45,057 nucleotides of DNA, taken from assembly GCA_028150825.1 (NCBI GenBank), contig JAOGIM010000011.1, positions 1-45,057 of the forward strand, given 5' to 3'. The stretch's first letter is position 1. Each line of letters begins with the position of its first letter. Both the position numbers and the translations under genes were made by a program. Below, in pieces: positions 36,765 to 45,057 of this stretch. Under the pieces are notes generated by a model, which saw only the letters and a list, made by a program, of their open reading frames with translations, made no database searches and was not told where the DNA came from. The DNA is from Paracoccaceae bacterium. GTDB taxonomy: Bacteria; Pseudomonadota; Alphaproteobacteria; Rhodobacterales; Rhodobacteraceae.

Positions 36765-36891
36765 TTGACCATCTTGTGCCGCAGAGATCGTCGAATGCCA
36801 ATAGCTATAAAGTCACATTTACACTAAAGTTTTTAAAAAAGAGGGTGTGTTTTTGTAAAAGTCACTTCTTTCTTATGCATCAAATCCAACA

Positions 36892-38463
36892 TTACCGTAC
36901 ATTATTATTGTCAAACTTAAAGGAAAGTTGATCAGTTAAACAGTTTTCATCTTTTTGCATTCCCCTCATGGGAATCCCACTTTTGCGGCTCCCATGCTTA
37001 TTACTAATTACCTTAGCTGCGATTCCAAAACCAACTTGCGCGCGGATACCCCAAATTTTGTTTTTTGCGCGCTTTGCAGCAGCAAGATGGTCAACGATAG
37101 GTTCAGGGTAGACTTTTCCTAGAATTGAGCGCGCATTTGGCGCCTTCCATGGTTCATGTACAAAGGCATCTTCAATCCCCACAAGTTCAGGAAGCCACCG
37201 TCTGACAAACCGGCCATCTGGATCCTGATCATATCCCTGCTTTATAGGATTATAAATGCGTATCGTGTTTATTCCGGTCGTGCCAGACTGCATTTGGATT
37301 TGAGGCCAGTGAATACCTGGTTCATAATCGGTAAATTGACGGGCTAAATGGTTGCCCGGTTGCTTCCAATCCAGCCATAAATGATAGCTTGCAACTGCCA
37401 TGAGCATCGCCCGCATTCGAAAATTCAACCACCCAGTTGTAGCAAGAGACCGCATACAGGCGTCGACAAACGGCAATCCCGTTTCTCCGTTTTCCCATGC
37501 CTTGAGGCGCCCACTCTCTGGTTCTGGCTGACGCAAACCGTCATAGGCGCGATGAAGATTACTATATTCTATCCGCGGTTCATCCTCAAGTTTTTGAATG
37601 AAGTGACAATGCCAATGCAAGCGCCCCAAAAACGAAGATAATGCACCCGGCCACCGGCCTACAATTTGTTTGGGCTGATTTTTTAGCTCTTGTTGTCGTT
37701 GCTGTACTTTATGGGACACTTCGCGCATTGAGACTGTTCCCCAAGCAAGGTGCGGAGATATACGCGAACAAGCAGTCGACCCATTAAGCGGATTTGACAT
37801 TTCGTTCCTATAAAATTCACCACGTTGATAAAGGAACGAATGAAGCCGCTCCAATCCATTCTCACGACCGCCCTTTTGTCTCTGAGCACAAAAATCAGGA
37901 CTGAGACCAAGATCTGCAACAGATGGAATTGTCCCAACAGAAAAATCCGAAATAGGCTGTAAAATTGGTGCGTTCGTCAAAGGTTGGGCCATGTATCTAT
38001 TCCAAGACCTCGACCATCCATTGCGAGAGGTTAAACGACGTTGGGTACCGTGCTGCTGAGTTTGATACCATGGGATTGCGTTTTGTGCACACCAAGCCCC
38101 CACCTTTTGGTCTCGCTCAAAGGTCCAGGCGTTTCCAGTTTCTTCATGCGAATAAAGTCCACTGATTTTATAATTACTTTGAAAGTGGGCAAGGACATCT
38201 ATCACCCTACCACGTCGAACTAGCAAAGGTTGACCTAACTGATGGAGAGCAGATCTCAGATCAATAAGACAGTCTTGGACAAACTCCCAATGTCGCGCCG
38301 ACATATCCGGTTGATGCCAAAGCTCATCCTCAACGACAAACAAAGGCAGTACTGCTCCACTTAAACTTGCCTGAGCCAAGACACGATGATCATTCACGCG
38401 TAGATCGCGTTTAAACCAGACAATATTCACTGGAGGAAAAAGACATTTTTCAGAACTCTGCAT
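36892..38463 (-). CDS. Cryptochrome/deoxyribodipyrimidine photolyase family protein
   Basis: Flavoprotein that either repairs UV dimers with light or acts as a blue-light sensor. The N-terminal antenna domain begins VNIVWFKRDLRVNDH and runs to about residue 130. The C-terminal FAD domain (about 200-470) contains GRLHWHCHFIQKLEDEPRIE, ETGLPFVDACMRSLATTGWL, NFRMRAMLMAVASYHLWLDW, and IHWPQIQMQSGTTGIN followed by RIYNPIKQ. The SGTTGIN form, instead of the ASTGTD-type loop of E. coli PhrB, points to a distinct subgroup. Length is 523 aa. Repair and sensing cannot be separated by eye. It is not visibly linked to other UV-response genes. Confidence 0.88.
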   Translation of the reverse strand: MQSSEKCLFPPVNIVWFKRDLRVNDHRVLAQASLSGAVLPLFVVEDELWHQPDMSARHWEFVQDCLIDLRSALHQLGQPLLVRRGRVIDVLAHFQSNYKISGLYSHEETGNAWTFERDQKVGAWCAQNAIPWYQTQQHGTQRRLTSRNGWSRSWNRYMAQPLTNAPILQPISDFSVGTIPSVADLGLSPDFCAQRQKGGRENGLERLHSFLYQRGEFYRNEMSNPLNGSTACSRISPHLAWGTVSMREVSHKVQQRQQELKNQPKQIVGRWPGALSSFLGRLHWHCHFIQKLEDEPRIEYSNLHRAYDGLRQPEPESGRLKAWENGETGLPFVDACMRSLATTGWLNFRMRAMLMAVASYHLWLDWKQPGNHLARQFTDYEPGIHWPQIQMQSGTTGINTIRIYNPIKQGYDQDPDGRFVRRWLPELVGIEDAFVHEPWKAPNARSILGKVYPEPIVDHLAAAKRAKNKIWGIRAQVGFGIAAKVISNKHGSRKSGIPMRGMQKDENCLTDQLSFKFDNNNVR

Positions 38464-38630
38464 AAACTTGAATTAGTCTATCATCACGGCATTTAAAGCA
38501 CTCATTTGACACAATACCTAAGAATAATAGTAATATAAAAAAGGCCAAAGCCCTAAAACATCGCTCATTGACGTAGCCTTCTGCGGCAAGTTGTGGCATC
38601 TCTCCAGTCTACATCAATCGTTGCAATGGC

Positions 38631-38667
38631 AAAAAAGTACAGTTTGATATTTCAACCTGCACTTTTT
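38631..38667 (-). terminator. tig: Intrinsic terminator of tig
   Basis: On the minus strand AAAAGTGCAG pairs with CTGTACTTTT (10 bp, one G-U), with an inner TTGA/TCAA stem and AATA loop, and a run of six T follows. It begins about 40 bases past the tig stop codon, a textbook rho-independent terminator layout. Confidence 0.85.
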
Positions 38668-38709
38668 CTAACTGAAATTTCCAATAACCATAAAGTTTTT
38701 TTGAAACTC

Positions 38710-40047
38710 TTAACTGTCTTCTTTTTCCAAATCTTCGACCGCTTTTTGCAGCGCTTCCTTGTCAACATCTTTCTCTGAAACTTGAGCTAATTCAAAGACA
38801 TAATCAATGACTTTATCTTCAAAGATAGGTGCCCGCATCTGCTGTTGCATTTGGTCGTTCTTTTGAATGAATTCAAAGAACTCACGCTCCTGGCCCGGGT
38901 ACTGACGGGCCTGCTGCATCATCGCTTGCTGCATATCCTGATCACTAACTTCTACATTGGCCCGTTGACCTAGGTCAGCTAACAATAGTCCTAGGCGCAC
39001 GCGACGGGTCGCTAGCTCTGTATGTTCTTCAGTAATATCAACTTCACCATGATCATGGCCCTTCACCTCAGGGTTCTCTTCATGCCAAAGTTGATGGGCA
39101 ATCTGTTTGCTCTCTGCCTCAAGAAGCGAAGGTGGCAAATCGAAAGTTACCAACTTGTCTAATTCGTCAAGCAAGCGACGTTTCATTACAGCGCGCGCTG
39201 CACCTGCATATTCAGCCTCCAAGCGCTCAGATATTTGCAATTTTAACGCTTTGAGATCGTCAGCACCAAATTTTGCGGCTAAATCGTCATCGATTTTAGC
39301 AGTGACCGGCTGTTTTACTGCTTTGATCTTACATTCAAATATGGCTGCCTTACCGGCTAGACCTTCATTGCCGTAATCCTCTGGGAATATTACTTCAACG
39401 TTCTTCTCTTCGCCAAGCTTGCTGCCAACCAGCTGCTCTTCAAATCCAGGGATAAAACTGTTCGAGCCAAGAACAAGAGGATAATCGTCTGCAGCGCCAC
39501 CTTCAAACGCCACGTCGTCTACTTTGCCAAAAAAATCTATGACTATTTGATCACCGTCTTTGGCTTTCGCACTTTTCCCGCGGTCTTTAAAATCTTGTGA
39601 GGTTTCAGCCAGGTTATCGAGCGCTTCTTTAACAGAATCGTCATCAGCTTTGGCGACCATTCTTTCAAGTTTGATAGATTTCAAATTAAGTTCAGGAACC
39701 TCTGGCAAGGCTTCATAGCTCATGTCCACGCGGACATCATCACCCTCTTTCCAGTCGTCATTCGTCATTTTTACTTCTGGCTGCATCGCAGGTTTGTCGC
39801 CACTATCTTCAAAATGCTTGTTCATCGCACCATCGATGCTTTCCTGCATCGCTTCGCCTATCAGGCGTTGACCAAATTGTTTTTTTAACAAAGGCAAAGG
39901 CACTTTTCCTTTGCGAAATCCTTTTAGCTCTACCTCTGGCTGCGCTTCACGCAGTTTTTCATCGACAGTTTCGTTAAGCTCGCTTGCCGTAACCACAATT
40001 GAATAGGCGCGCTTAAGGCCTTCATTCAGCGTCTCAGTGACCTGCAT
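38710..40047 (-). CDS. tig: Trigger factor
   Basis: Ribosome-associated chaperone and peptidyl-prolyl isomerase that meets nascent chains at the exit tunnel. The N-terminal ribosome-binding domain includes the signature region [17 protein letters not shown]. The FKBP-like domain lies around residues 155-245 ([29 protein letters not shown]), and the helical arms follow. The start at 40047 ([13 protein letters not shown]) gives 445 aa, as in relatives; the open frame extends 33 codons further upstream to 40146, but that part is basic, Cys-containing and unlike any trigger factor. It is not in a tig-clpP-clpX cluster here; clpPX is over 20 kb away. Confidence 0.96.
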   Translation of the reverse strand: MQVTETLNEGLKRAYSIVVTASELNETVDEKLREAQPEVELKGFRKGKVPLPLLKKQFGQRLIGEAMQESIDGAMNKHFEDSGDKPAMQPEVKMTNDDWKEGDDVRVDMSYEALPEVPELNLKSIKLERMVAKADDDSVKEALDNLAETSQDFKDRGKSAKAKDGDQIVIDFFGKVDDVAFEGGAADDYPLVLGSNSFIPGFEEQLVGSKLGEEKNVEVIFPEDYGNEGLAGKAAIFECKIKAVKQPVTAKIDDDLAAKFGADDLKALKLQISERLEAEYAGAARAVMKRRLLDELDKLVTFDLPPSLLEAESKQIAHQLWHEENPEVKGHDHGEVDITEEHTELATRRVRLGLLLADLGQRANVEVSDQDMQQAMMQQARQYPGQEREFFEFIQKNDQMQQQMRAPIFEDKVIDYVFELAQVSEKDVDKEALQKAVEDLEKEDS

Positions 40048-40264
40048 CTTATTTTTAACCCTTCTGATCTTTCCTGAGCAGTCCTTAGGACAGACCCGAT
40101 AAATGCGTTTTTTTCGTTGATATGTCCAATTAAAGTAATGATCCACTTACCTCAAGCCTCTAGATCAACTTATTTTCTAATCAGGGCGGATAATCGCAGG
40201 CTCTAGAAGCATACCAGAACTTATTGGCGTTAAACTTTCGTTTGAAGAGCATTGAATTAATAAA
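40048..40264. other. Leader and spacer upstream of tig
   Basis: Non-coding part between tig and the SnoaL-like fossil. It must contain the tig promoter and 5' UTR. The open frame continuing upstream of the tig start to 40146 shows no similarity and is probably untranslated. No hairpin or confident promoter was seen. Confidence 0.4.
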
Positions 40265-40576
40265 ATTAAAAAGAACACCCCCATTTGCAAATGATTGGAT
40301 CGAGGCGTGTAATTCTGATGACCTTGATCAGGTTTTTTCGCGTAATACCTAAGACTTTTTTCACTCAGTGTTAGACGGGTTGACTACTCAACGGGTACAC
40401 TCCACAAACGCGAAAAGTTGTAAGAATAATTGAACATTTAAAAAAATCCGTACTCTGGTTTTTATTTTAAAGATGCTCATAGGATTGCGGAGCTCAGTTT
40501 GCTCTTAGAAAATGCGCGTGGCCGGCAAACAGCCTTTTATTTTGAGCCTGATTATCGTAGAAAAGCCGTCAGATAA
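40265..40576 (+). pseudogene. Degraded SnoaL/NTF2-like protein
   Basis: Plus-strand fossil of a SnoaL-like (ketosteroid-isomerase fold) protein. The frame from about 40269 reads PPFANDWIEACNSDDLDQVF, matching the usual 'f..Wi.ACNs.DLdavl..Y.ddF' start, and meets a TAA at 40350-40352 where the family has a Tyr. A later frame reads YSGFYFKDAHRIAELSLLLE and then NARGRQTAFYFEPDYRRKAV before a TAA at 40574-40576, like the family end 'LLYRN.RG...AEVF.FD..GKVVR'. No start codon is left. The function of the ancestor is unknown. Confidence 0.7.
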
Positions 40577-40621
40577 AACCCTTTAATCTAAATTTCTGTA
40601 TTAACTTGTTGAGCGGCTAAC

Positions 40622-41623
40622 TCAGGCAGCTGCCAGTTGGTCAACATGCGAAAGTGCTTCCAGAACCAATTCCGGCCCACCAAGATGACCACGCTCAGAC
40701 AAGACCCTGCGCCACGCCCGAGCACCAGGTTTTGACGCAAACATGCCCAGCATGTGACGGGTGATTTGATTTAACTTTCCACCACTGATCATATGTGCCT
40801 CGATATAGGGCAGCATTTTATGCACAATTTGCACTGGATCGCATGTTTGATCTGCCCCAAAAATAACATGATCCGCCAAAGCCAAAATATTGCTGGGCTG
40901 ATGATAGGCCATGCGCCCGATCATCACTCCGTCTAATCCTGCCTCTAGAAAACTCTGGGCCTGCTCAAGCGACGTGATTCCTCCATTTACCGAAAGATGC
41001 AGTGCTGGAAAAAGCCCCTTCATATGCATCACAAGGTCATAGTCAAGAGGTGGAATATCGCGATTTTCCTTGGGACTAAGACCGTCAAGCCACGCTTTGC
41101 GCGCATGCACCGCAAAACGCGAGATACCAGCAGCAGAGACTTGGGCCAAAAACTCTGGCAAGACGTCTTGCGGCACCTGATTATCTACTCCGATGCGACA
41201 TTTTACTGTGACTTCGATATCGACAGCCGCGCGCATTGCCGCGCAACACTTTGCAACAAGCGCCGGGGTTTTCATCAGGATCGCCCCAAATGTGCCCGAT
41301 TGAACACGGCCTGACGGGCAGCCAACATTAAGGTTAATCTCATCGTAGCCTGCGTCCTGTCCAAGACGCGCCGCCTCAGATAGTTCGGCTGGATCCGAAC
41401 CGCCAAGCTGAAGGGCGATGGGGTGTTCCTCGGAGTTAAACTCCAGCAAATGCAGTGCTCCGCCCCTGACCAGTGCTGGTGCCGTGACCATTTCTGTATA
41501 AAGAAGCGTATGGCGCGACATCATGCGATGCAGATAGCGACAGTGGCGATCTGTCCAGTCCATCATCGGGGCTACGCTTAGACGTGCGGAATTGTCAAGT
41601 TGTGGTGTGAGCGGGACTGCCAT
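40622..41623 (-). CDS. dusA: tRNA-dihydrouridine(20/20a) synthase DusA
   Basis: FMN-dependent reductase that makes dihydrouridine at positions 20/20a of tRNA D-loops. The TIM barrel begins LSVAPMMDWTDRHCRYL. The catalytic Cys102 lies in NLNVGCPSGRVQSG, and HARKAWLDGLSPKENR and VNGGI are diagnostic of DusA rather than DusB or DusC. Length (333 aa) is normal. It is a single gene. No strong Shine-Dalgarno precedes the ATG. Confidence 0.96.
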   Translation of the reverse strand: MAVPLTPQLDNSARLSVAPMMDWTDRHCRYLHRMMSRHTLLYTEMVTAPALVRGGALHLLEFNSEEHPIALQLGGSDPAELSEAARLGQDAGYDEINLNVGCPSGRVQSGTFGAILMKTPALVAKCCAAMRAAVDIEVTVKCRIGVDNQVPQDVLPEFLAQVSAAGISRFAVHARKAWLDGLSPKENRDIPPLDYDLVMHMKGLFPALHLSVNGGITSLEQAQSFLEAGLDGVMIGRMAYHQPSNILALADHVIFGADQTCDPVQIVHKMLPYIEAHMISGGKLNQITRHMLGMFASKPGARAWRRVLSERGHLGGPELVLEALSHVDQLAAA

Positions 41624-41843
41624 ATTGTTTTCGCTTTGTTTTGGTCGAGTGGTTGCAGTAAATGTCAGTTATTAAGGGTTTCTTGTGACCTAAAACGAGC
41701 AAAAATGAAACAAAAAAATACCTCTTACTTCGCCTGGTATTTTGATGCCTTTTGTTGATCAGCTAGATTAAGATGTTTTGGCAGATGACATGAGCATGCT
41801 GATGGATTATCAGAGAGTAATAGTTTGAAAATAGGTAAAGAAA

Positions 41844-42860
41844 ATGCATATTTTGATCACTGGCGTCGCCGGTTTTATTGGTGCAAACACCGCCAGTCAG
41901 CTTTTAGCACTAGGCCATAAGGTCTCTAGCATAGATGATTTGAACGATTATTATGATCCAAATCTTAAGGCTGGCCGCCTAGCAAGGTTATTAGAGAATG
42001 AACAGTTCTACTTCATAAAGGCAGGTATTCAAGAGCCTGGTGTTCTGAAAAATATTTTTAAAAATAAATCAATTGACGTGGTTATCCATCTCGCCGCACA
42101 GGCGGGCGTGCGCTATTCGATAGACAATCCCCGCGTCTACTTGGAAAGCAACTTAGTAGGGACTTTCGAACTTTTGGAAGCAGCGAGGAATAACCCACCA
42201 AAACATATGCTTTTAGCCTCAACCTCTTCCGCTTACGGAGCAAATACCGACATGCCGTATCGCGAAACTCAAAAAGCAGATCATCAAATGTCGTTCTATG
42301 CCGCCACCAAGAAAGCAACAGAGGCAATGGCTCATTCCTATGCCCATCTTTATCAGCTACCGATTACCATGTTTCGTTTCTTTACGGTCTATGGTCCCTG
42401 GGGGCGTCCCGATATGGCACCCATGAAATTTACAAATAGGATCCTGAATGGATCCCCAATCGATATTTACAATCATGGCGAAATGAAACGAGATTTCACC
42501 TACGTCGATGACGTGGTAAACGCTTTGAGCCTACTTTTAAACAAGGCGCCAGGAAAAACACCTATCTCAGCCAAATTTGACAGCCTGTCACCTGTCGCCC
42601 CTTTCCGTGTCGTTAATATAGGCAATAACAGGCCTGTTCAGTTAAAAGACTTTATTACAGCTTTAGAAAAAGAAATAGGGAGAAAAGCCATCCAAAACCT
42701 GATGGATATGCAGCCTGGCGATGTCCCCGCCACTTGGGCAGATACACGGCTGTTGCAAGCCCTTACAGGCTATTCCCCGACAACAGACCTTTGTGAAGGC
42801 GTAAAATCATTAGTCGATTGGTATCTGGACTATTATCGCGATGCAATATCCTGTAAATGA
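41844..42860 (+). CDS. NAD-dependent sugar epimerase, probably UDP-glucuronate 4-epimerase
   Basis: Extended short-chain dehydrogenase that most likely interconverts UDP-glucuronate and UDP-galacturonate. The NAD-binding GVAGFIG holds Gly7, Gly10 and Gly13. The catalytic Tyr152 and Lys156 lie in SFYAATKKATE, with STSSAYG before them. DDLNDYYDPNLKAGRL at 31-46 is characteristic of the UDP-glucuronate 4-epimerase group (CapI/WbnF/Gae-like). Length (338 aa) fits. AGG lies eight bases before the ATG. It precedes kpsF-kdsB-kdsA by 41 bases, suggesting one unit for surface-polysaccharide or LPS precursors. Confidence 0.88.
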   Translation: MHILITGVAGFIGANTASQLLALGHKVSSIDDLNDYYDPNLKAGRLARLLENEQFYFIKAGIQEPGVLKNIFKNKSIDVVIHLAAQAGVRYSIDNPRVYLESNLVGTFELLEAARNNPPKHMLLASTSSAYGANTDMPYRETQKADHQMSFYAATKKATEAMAHSYAHLYQLPITMFRFFTVYGPWGRPDMAPMKFTNRILNGSPIDIYNHGEMKRDFTYVDDVVNALSLLLNKAPGKTPISAKFDSLSPVAPFRVVNIGNNRPVQLKDFITALEKEIGRKAIQNLMDMQPGDVPATWADTRLLQALTGYSPTTDLCEGVKSLVDWYLDYYRDAISCK

Positions 42861-42901
42861 AACCTCAGATTGAACATATCGAACCCTAGGAAAAGGATCA
42901 A

Positions 42902-43864
42902 ATGTCTACAATCGCGATTTCCCTACTTGAAACGGCGCGTAACGTGCTTGAAATCGAGTCAAAAGCGTTGGCAAAACTGGCAGACAACCTGCCGCACGAT
43001 TTTACCCGCTTAATCAAGGCTATTATTAAATGTAAAGGCCGAGTTATTGTCTCAGGGGTCGGGAAATCTGGCCATATCGGGCGCAAAATTTCTGCGACGC
43101 TAGCGAGCACTGGAACACCATCGTATTTTGTTCATGCTACCGAAGCAAGCCATGGTGATATGGGTATGTTGGTTGAGGACGACATCTGTATATTGATCTC
43201 AAACTCTGGTGAGACCAGCGAAATGCGCGATATTGTTGCATACACGCGGCGCTTCTCAATTCCGATGGCCGCAATTTCCTCAAATCCAGAGAGTACACTC
43301 ATGCGGGCTGCAGACTTTACGCTTGGATTGCCTAATGCACCAGAAGCCTGTGCAATCGGAATGGCTCCGACAACGTCAACCACTATGACATTGGCACTTG
43401 GTGATGCTTTGGCCGTTACGTTAATGCAGCAAAGGAACTTTAACACTGAGAGTTTCCAAATTTTTCATCCTGGCGGCAAGCTGGGCGCACAGATGACAAG
43501 AATTAGGAATCTTATGCATGGTGGGGATAAGATTCCAATAGTAACACCAGAAACGCCTGTTAAAGAGGCGCTAATCGAAATGACATCCAAAGGATTCGGT
43601 ATCGCAGTGCTCATAAACGCTGGAAAAATTACGGGCATTATATCAGACGGTGACTTACGGCGTCATATGCACGACCTGATGGAGAAAACCGCAGGTGATA
43701 TAGCTAGTCCTGATCCTGTCACCGTTTCAGAGGATGCATTTGCAGCAGATGCACTGAGAATTATGAACTCTTATAAAATCAGCGTGTTGGTAGTTGCAGA
43801 TCAAAAGAGACGCGCAAAAGGTATCTTGCATATTCATGATCTTTTGCGAGCCGGTGTTGCATGA
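42902..43864 (+). CDS. kpsF: D-arabinose 5-phosphate isomerase (KdsD/KpsF)
   Basis: Converts ribulose 5-phosphate to arabinose 5-phosphate, the first step of Kdo synthesis. An N-terminal SIS domain (VIVSGVGKSGHIGRKISATL, then ATEASHGDMGMLVEDD and ISNSGETSEM) is followed by two CBS domains (about residues 200-320). Length (320 aa) is standard. AGGAAAAGGA precedes the ATG. The stop overlaps the start of kdsB by four bases, showing tight coupling with the next Kdo gene. Whether it is the capsule (KpsF) or LPS (KdsD) type cannot be told by sequence alone; with kpsC and kpsS dead nearby, LPS Kdo is the likely use. Confidence 0.96.
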   Translation: MSTIAISLLETARNVLEIESKALAKLADNLPHDFTRLIKAIIKCKGRVIVSGVGKSGHIGRKISATLASTGTPSYFVHATEASHGDMGMLVEDDICILISNSGETSEMRDIVAYTRRFSIPMAAISSNPESTLMRAADFTLGLPNAPEACAIGMAPTTSTTMTLALGDALAVTLMQQRNFNTESFQIFHPGGKLGAQMTRIRNLMHGGDKIPIVTPETPVKEALIEMTSKGFGIAVLINAGKITGIISDGDLRRHMHDLMEKTAGDIASPDPVTVSEDAFAADALRIMNSYKISVLVVADQKRRAKGILHIHDLLRAGVA

Positions 43865-44652
43865 AAACAAGCATCATAATACCCGCGCGCTATGCCTCAA
43901 CGCGGTATCCGGGAAAGCCACTTGCAATGCTTCGCCTCCCTAATGGGCAAAGCAAAAGTCTAATTCAGCTCAGTTATGAAACGGCATGTAGAGCGAAGGG
44001 AATTGAGGCAGTCTATGTCGCAACCGATGATAAGCGGATTCAGTCGGCAGCGCATGCCTTCGGCGCAGAGGTCATAATGACGTCGCCAGACTGTGCCAAT
44101 GGTACTGAACGGTGTGCTGAGGCAATGATGCGAGCCCAATTGGAGGTCGACCTTATTATAAATTTACAAGGTGATGCGCCCTTGACTCCAGAATGGTTCA
44201 TTGAAGATTTGATGGATGAAATGCGTCAGGACAAAATAGCCCATATGGCAACTCCAGTTTTAAAGGTCGACTCCCAAACCTATAATCATTTTAAAGACGA
44301 CCGCCTCCATGGGCGCGTTGGAGGGACAACAGCTGTATTTGACCGATCTGGCCACGCGCTTTATTTCTCAAAAGAGGTGCTGCCCTATATCAATCAGCAA
44401 AACTTTCCAAATCTAACTGACATACCAGTCTACCATCACGTGGGTGTTTATGCCTACAGGCCAGAAGTACTAAAAGCTTACAAAAGTTGGCCAGAGGGGC
44501 CTCTTGAAAAGTTAGAGGGACTGGAACAGCTAAGATTTCTGGAAAATGGGCAAAAGGTAAAATGCGTTGAAGTTGACAGAAAAGGCCGCGTATTTTGGGA
44601 GCTTAACAACCCCAAAGATTTGGAACGCATCGAACTGGTTTTAGGATGTTAA
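43861..44652 (+). CDS. kdsB: 3-deoxy-manno-octulosonate cytidylyltransferase
   Basis: Activates Kdo with CTP to CMP-Kdo, the donor for LPS inner core (and for capsule linkers). The nucleotide-binding loop IIPARYASTRYPGKPLA lies at residues 5-21, NLQGDAPL and the metal/substrate stretch with YHHVGVYAYRPEVL are conserved, and LEKLEGLEQLRFLENG is the typical C-terminal signature. Length (263 aa) is slightly long but normal for alphaproteobacteria. It overlaps kpsF by four bases and is followed by kdsA after two. Confidence 0.95.
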   Translation: MKTSIIIPARYASTRYPGKPLAMLRLPNGQSKSLIQLSYETACRAKGIEAVYVATDDKRIQSAAHAFGAEVIMTSPDCANGTERCAEAMMRAQLEVDLIINLQGDAPLTPEWFIEDLMDEMRQDKIAHMATPVLKVDSQTYNHFKDDRLHGRVGGTTAVFDRSGHALYFSKEVLPYINQQNFPNLTDIPVYHHVGVYAYRPEVLKAYKSWPEGPLEKLEGLEQLRFLENGQKVKCVEVDRKGRVFWELNNPKDLERIELVLGC

Positions 44653-44654
44653 AT

Positions 44655-45057
44655 ATGGAACAAAAAACAATCAAGGTCGGCAAGCTAAAAATTGGGGCTA
44701 ATCACCCCATCGTTTTCATCACAGGACCCTGTCAGTTGGAAAGCCGTGATCATGCTATGATGATGGCCGAGCATATAGCCCAAATTTGCGGTAGAACTGG
44801 ATCAAAGTTCATTTTCAAGTCAAGCTACGACAAGGCAAATAGATCCTCAGTTTCTTCAGCCCGCGGCATTGGAATGCAAGAGGGTCTTCGCATCCTAGAA
44901 GATATTTCTAGGGCGTTTGACTGTCCTGTAATTACAGACGTCCATGAAGCCGCCCAATGCGATGTGGCAGCTCAGGCTGTCGATGTGCTGCAAATACCAG
45001 CATTTTTGTCCCGCCAGACTGATCTGTTAATCGCAGCAGGCAATACCGGCAAACCAA
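44655..45057 (+). CDS. kdsA: 3-deoxy-8-phosphooctulonate synthase, N-terminal part (cut by window end)
   Basis: Condenses arabinose 5-phosphate with phosphoenolpyruvate to Kdo 8-phosphate. The first 134 codons are in the window. FITGPCQLESRDHAMMMAEH, FKSSYDKANRSS and VITDVHEAAQCDVAAQAVDV are diagnostic of KdsA, and the text ends near VLQIPAFLSRQTDL. The ATG is preceded by AGGA inside the end of kdsB. It completes a kpsF-kdsB-kdsA order. Confidence 0.95.
   Translation, partial: MEQKTIKVGKLKIGANHPIVFITGPCQLESRDHAMMMAEHIAQICGRTGSKFIFKSSYDKANRSSVSSARGIGMQEGLRILEDISRAFDCPVITDVHEAAQCDVAAQAVDVLQIPAFLSRQTDLLIAAGNTGKP

Noticed and set aside
40048-40146. N-terminal extension of trigger factor by 33 codons
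   Set aside because: The extension is basic with two Cys and is absent from the family; [10 protein letters not shown] at 40047 is the family-typical start.
1-45057. CRISPR arrays, insertion sequences, prophage or toxin-antitoxin genes
   Set aside because: No regularly spaced repeats, transposase motifs, phage structural genes or small toxin/antitoxin pairs were seen on either strand.

Overview
The window reads as chromosomal sequence from an alphaproteobacterium, most likely a marine Rhodobacterales (Roseobacter-group) organism with an AT-rich genome. The best pointers are the clpP-clpX-NDUFA12-like-mlaD-DUF2155 / aat-accC-accB neighbourhood, a SUV3-type RNA helicase next to an S4-domain gene, 7Fe ferredoxin FdxA and CarD, an nrdR-ribD pair, and an 827-residue GspL/GspC-like protein of a kind I know only from this order. 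This taxonomic call is inference from gene content and order; no rRNA is present.

Layout. 1-31 is the 5' part of a tRNA-Ser on the minus strand. 226-5535 is a tight plus-strand run: SPOR/RlpA-like lipoprotein, D-Ala-D-Ala carboxypeptidase, tmk, holB, tatD and an MBL-fold hydrolase, most of them overlapping by a few bases. 5556-11108 is an eroded stretch: a dead AEC-type transporter, a DUF442 phosphatase-like gene, an ABC-ATPase tail fragment, intact acs, and a dead acyl-CoA synthetase. 11109-17009 holds accB-accC and aat on the plus strand, facing clpP-clpX-NDUFA12-mlaD-DUF2155 on the minus strand. 17572-21220 is nrdR-ribD-ribE, with decayed capsule genes (kpsS, kpsC) lying in the opposite orientation between ribD and ribE. 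22222-26445 holds metY and the large GspL/GspC-like gene. 26449-27110 is a dead hppD. 27336-36764 carries cobT, cobS, carD, fdxA, an S4 protein, the SUV3-like helicase, a TPR protein, an SCP2-like protein, an alpha/beta hydrolase and tgt. 36892-41623 holds a photolyase/cryptochrome, tig, a dead SnoaL-like gene and dusA. 41844-45057 is a sugar-nucleotide epimerase followed by kpsF-kdsB-kdsA (Kdo synthesis), with kdsA cut by the window end.

How the genes work together. Nearly all intact genes are housekeeping: DNA replication (tmk, holB), proteolysis and folding (clpP, clpX, tig, aat), acetyl/malonyl-CoA metabolism (acs, accB, accC), vitamins (rib, cob), tRNA modification (tgt, dusA), envelope (dac, mlaD, Kdo genes) and respiration (NDUFA12-like).

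The striking property is gene death. At least six independent gene fossils (AEC transporter, acyl-CoA synthetase, KpsS, KpsC, HPPD and SnoaL-like), plus a probable ABC-ATPase tail, fill most of the long non-coding gaps. Each of the six has several lesions, so isolated sequencing errors do not explain them. This looks like ongoing genome erosion with loss of capsule export and tyrosine breakdown while Kdo/LPS synthesis is kept. No CRISPR array, insertion sequence, prophage or defence system was seen. The best candidate for an undescribed system is the GspL/GspC-like protein at 23962-26445 with its SD-led 19-codon upstream ORF coupled by an ATGA overlap.
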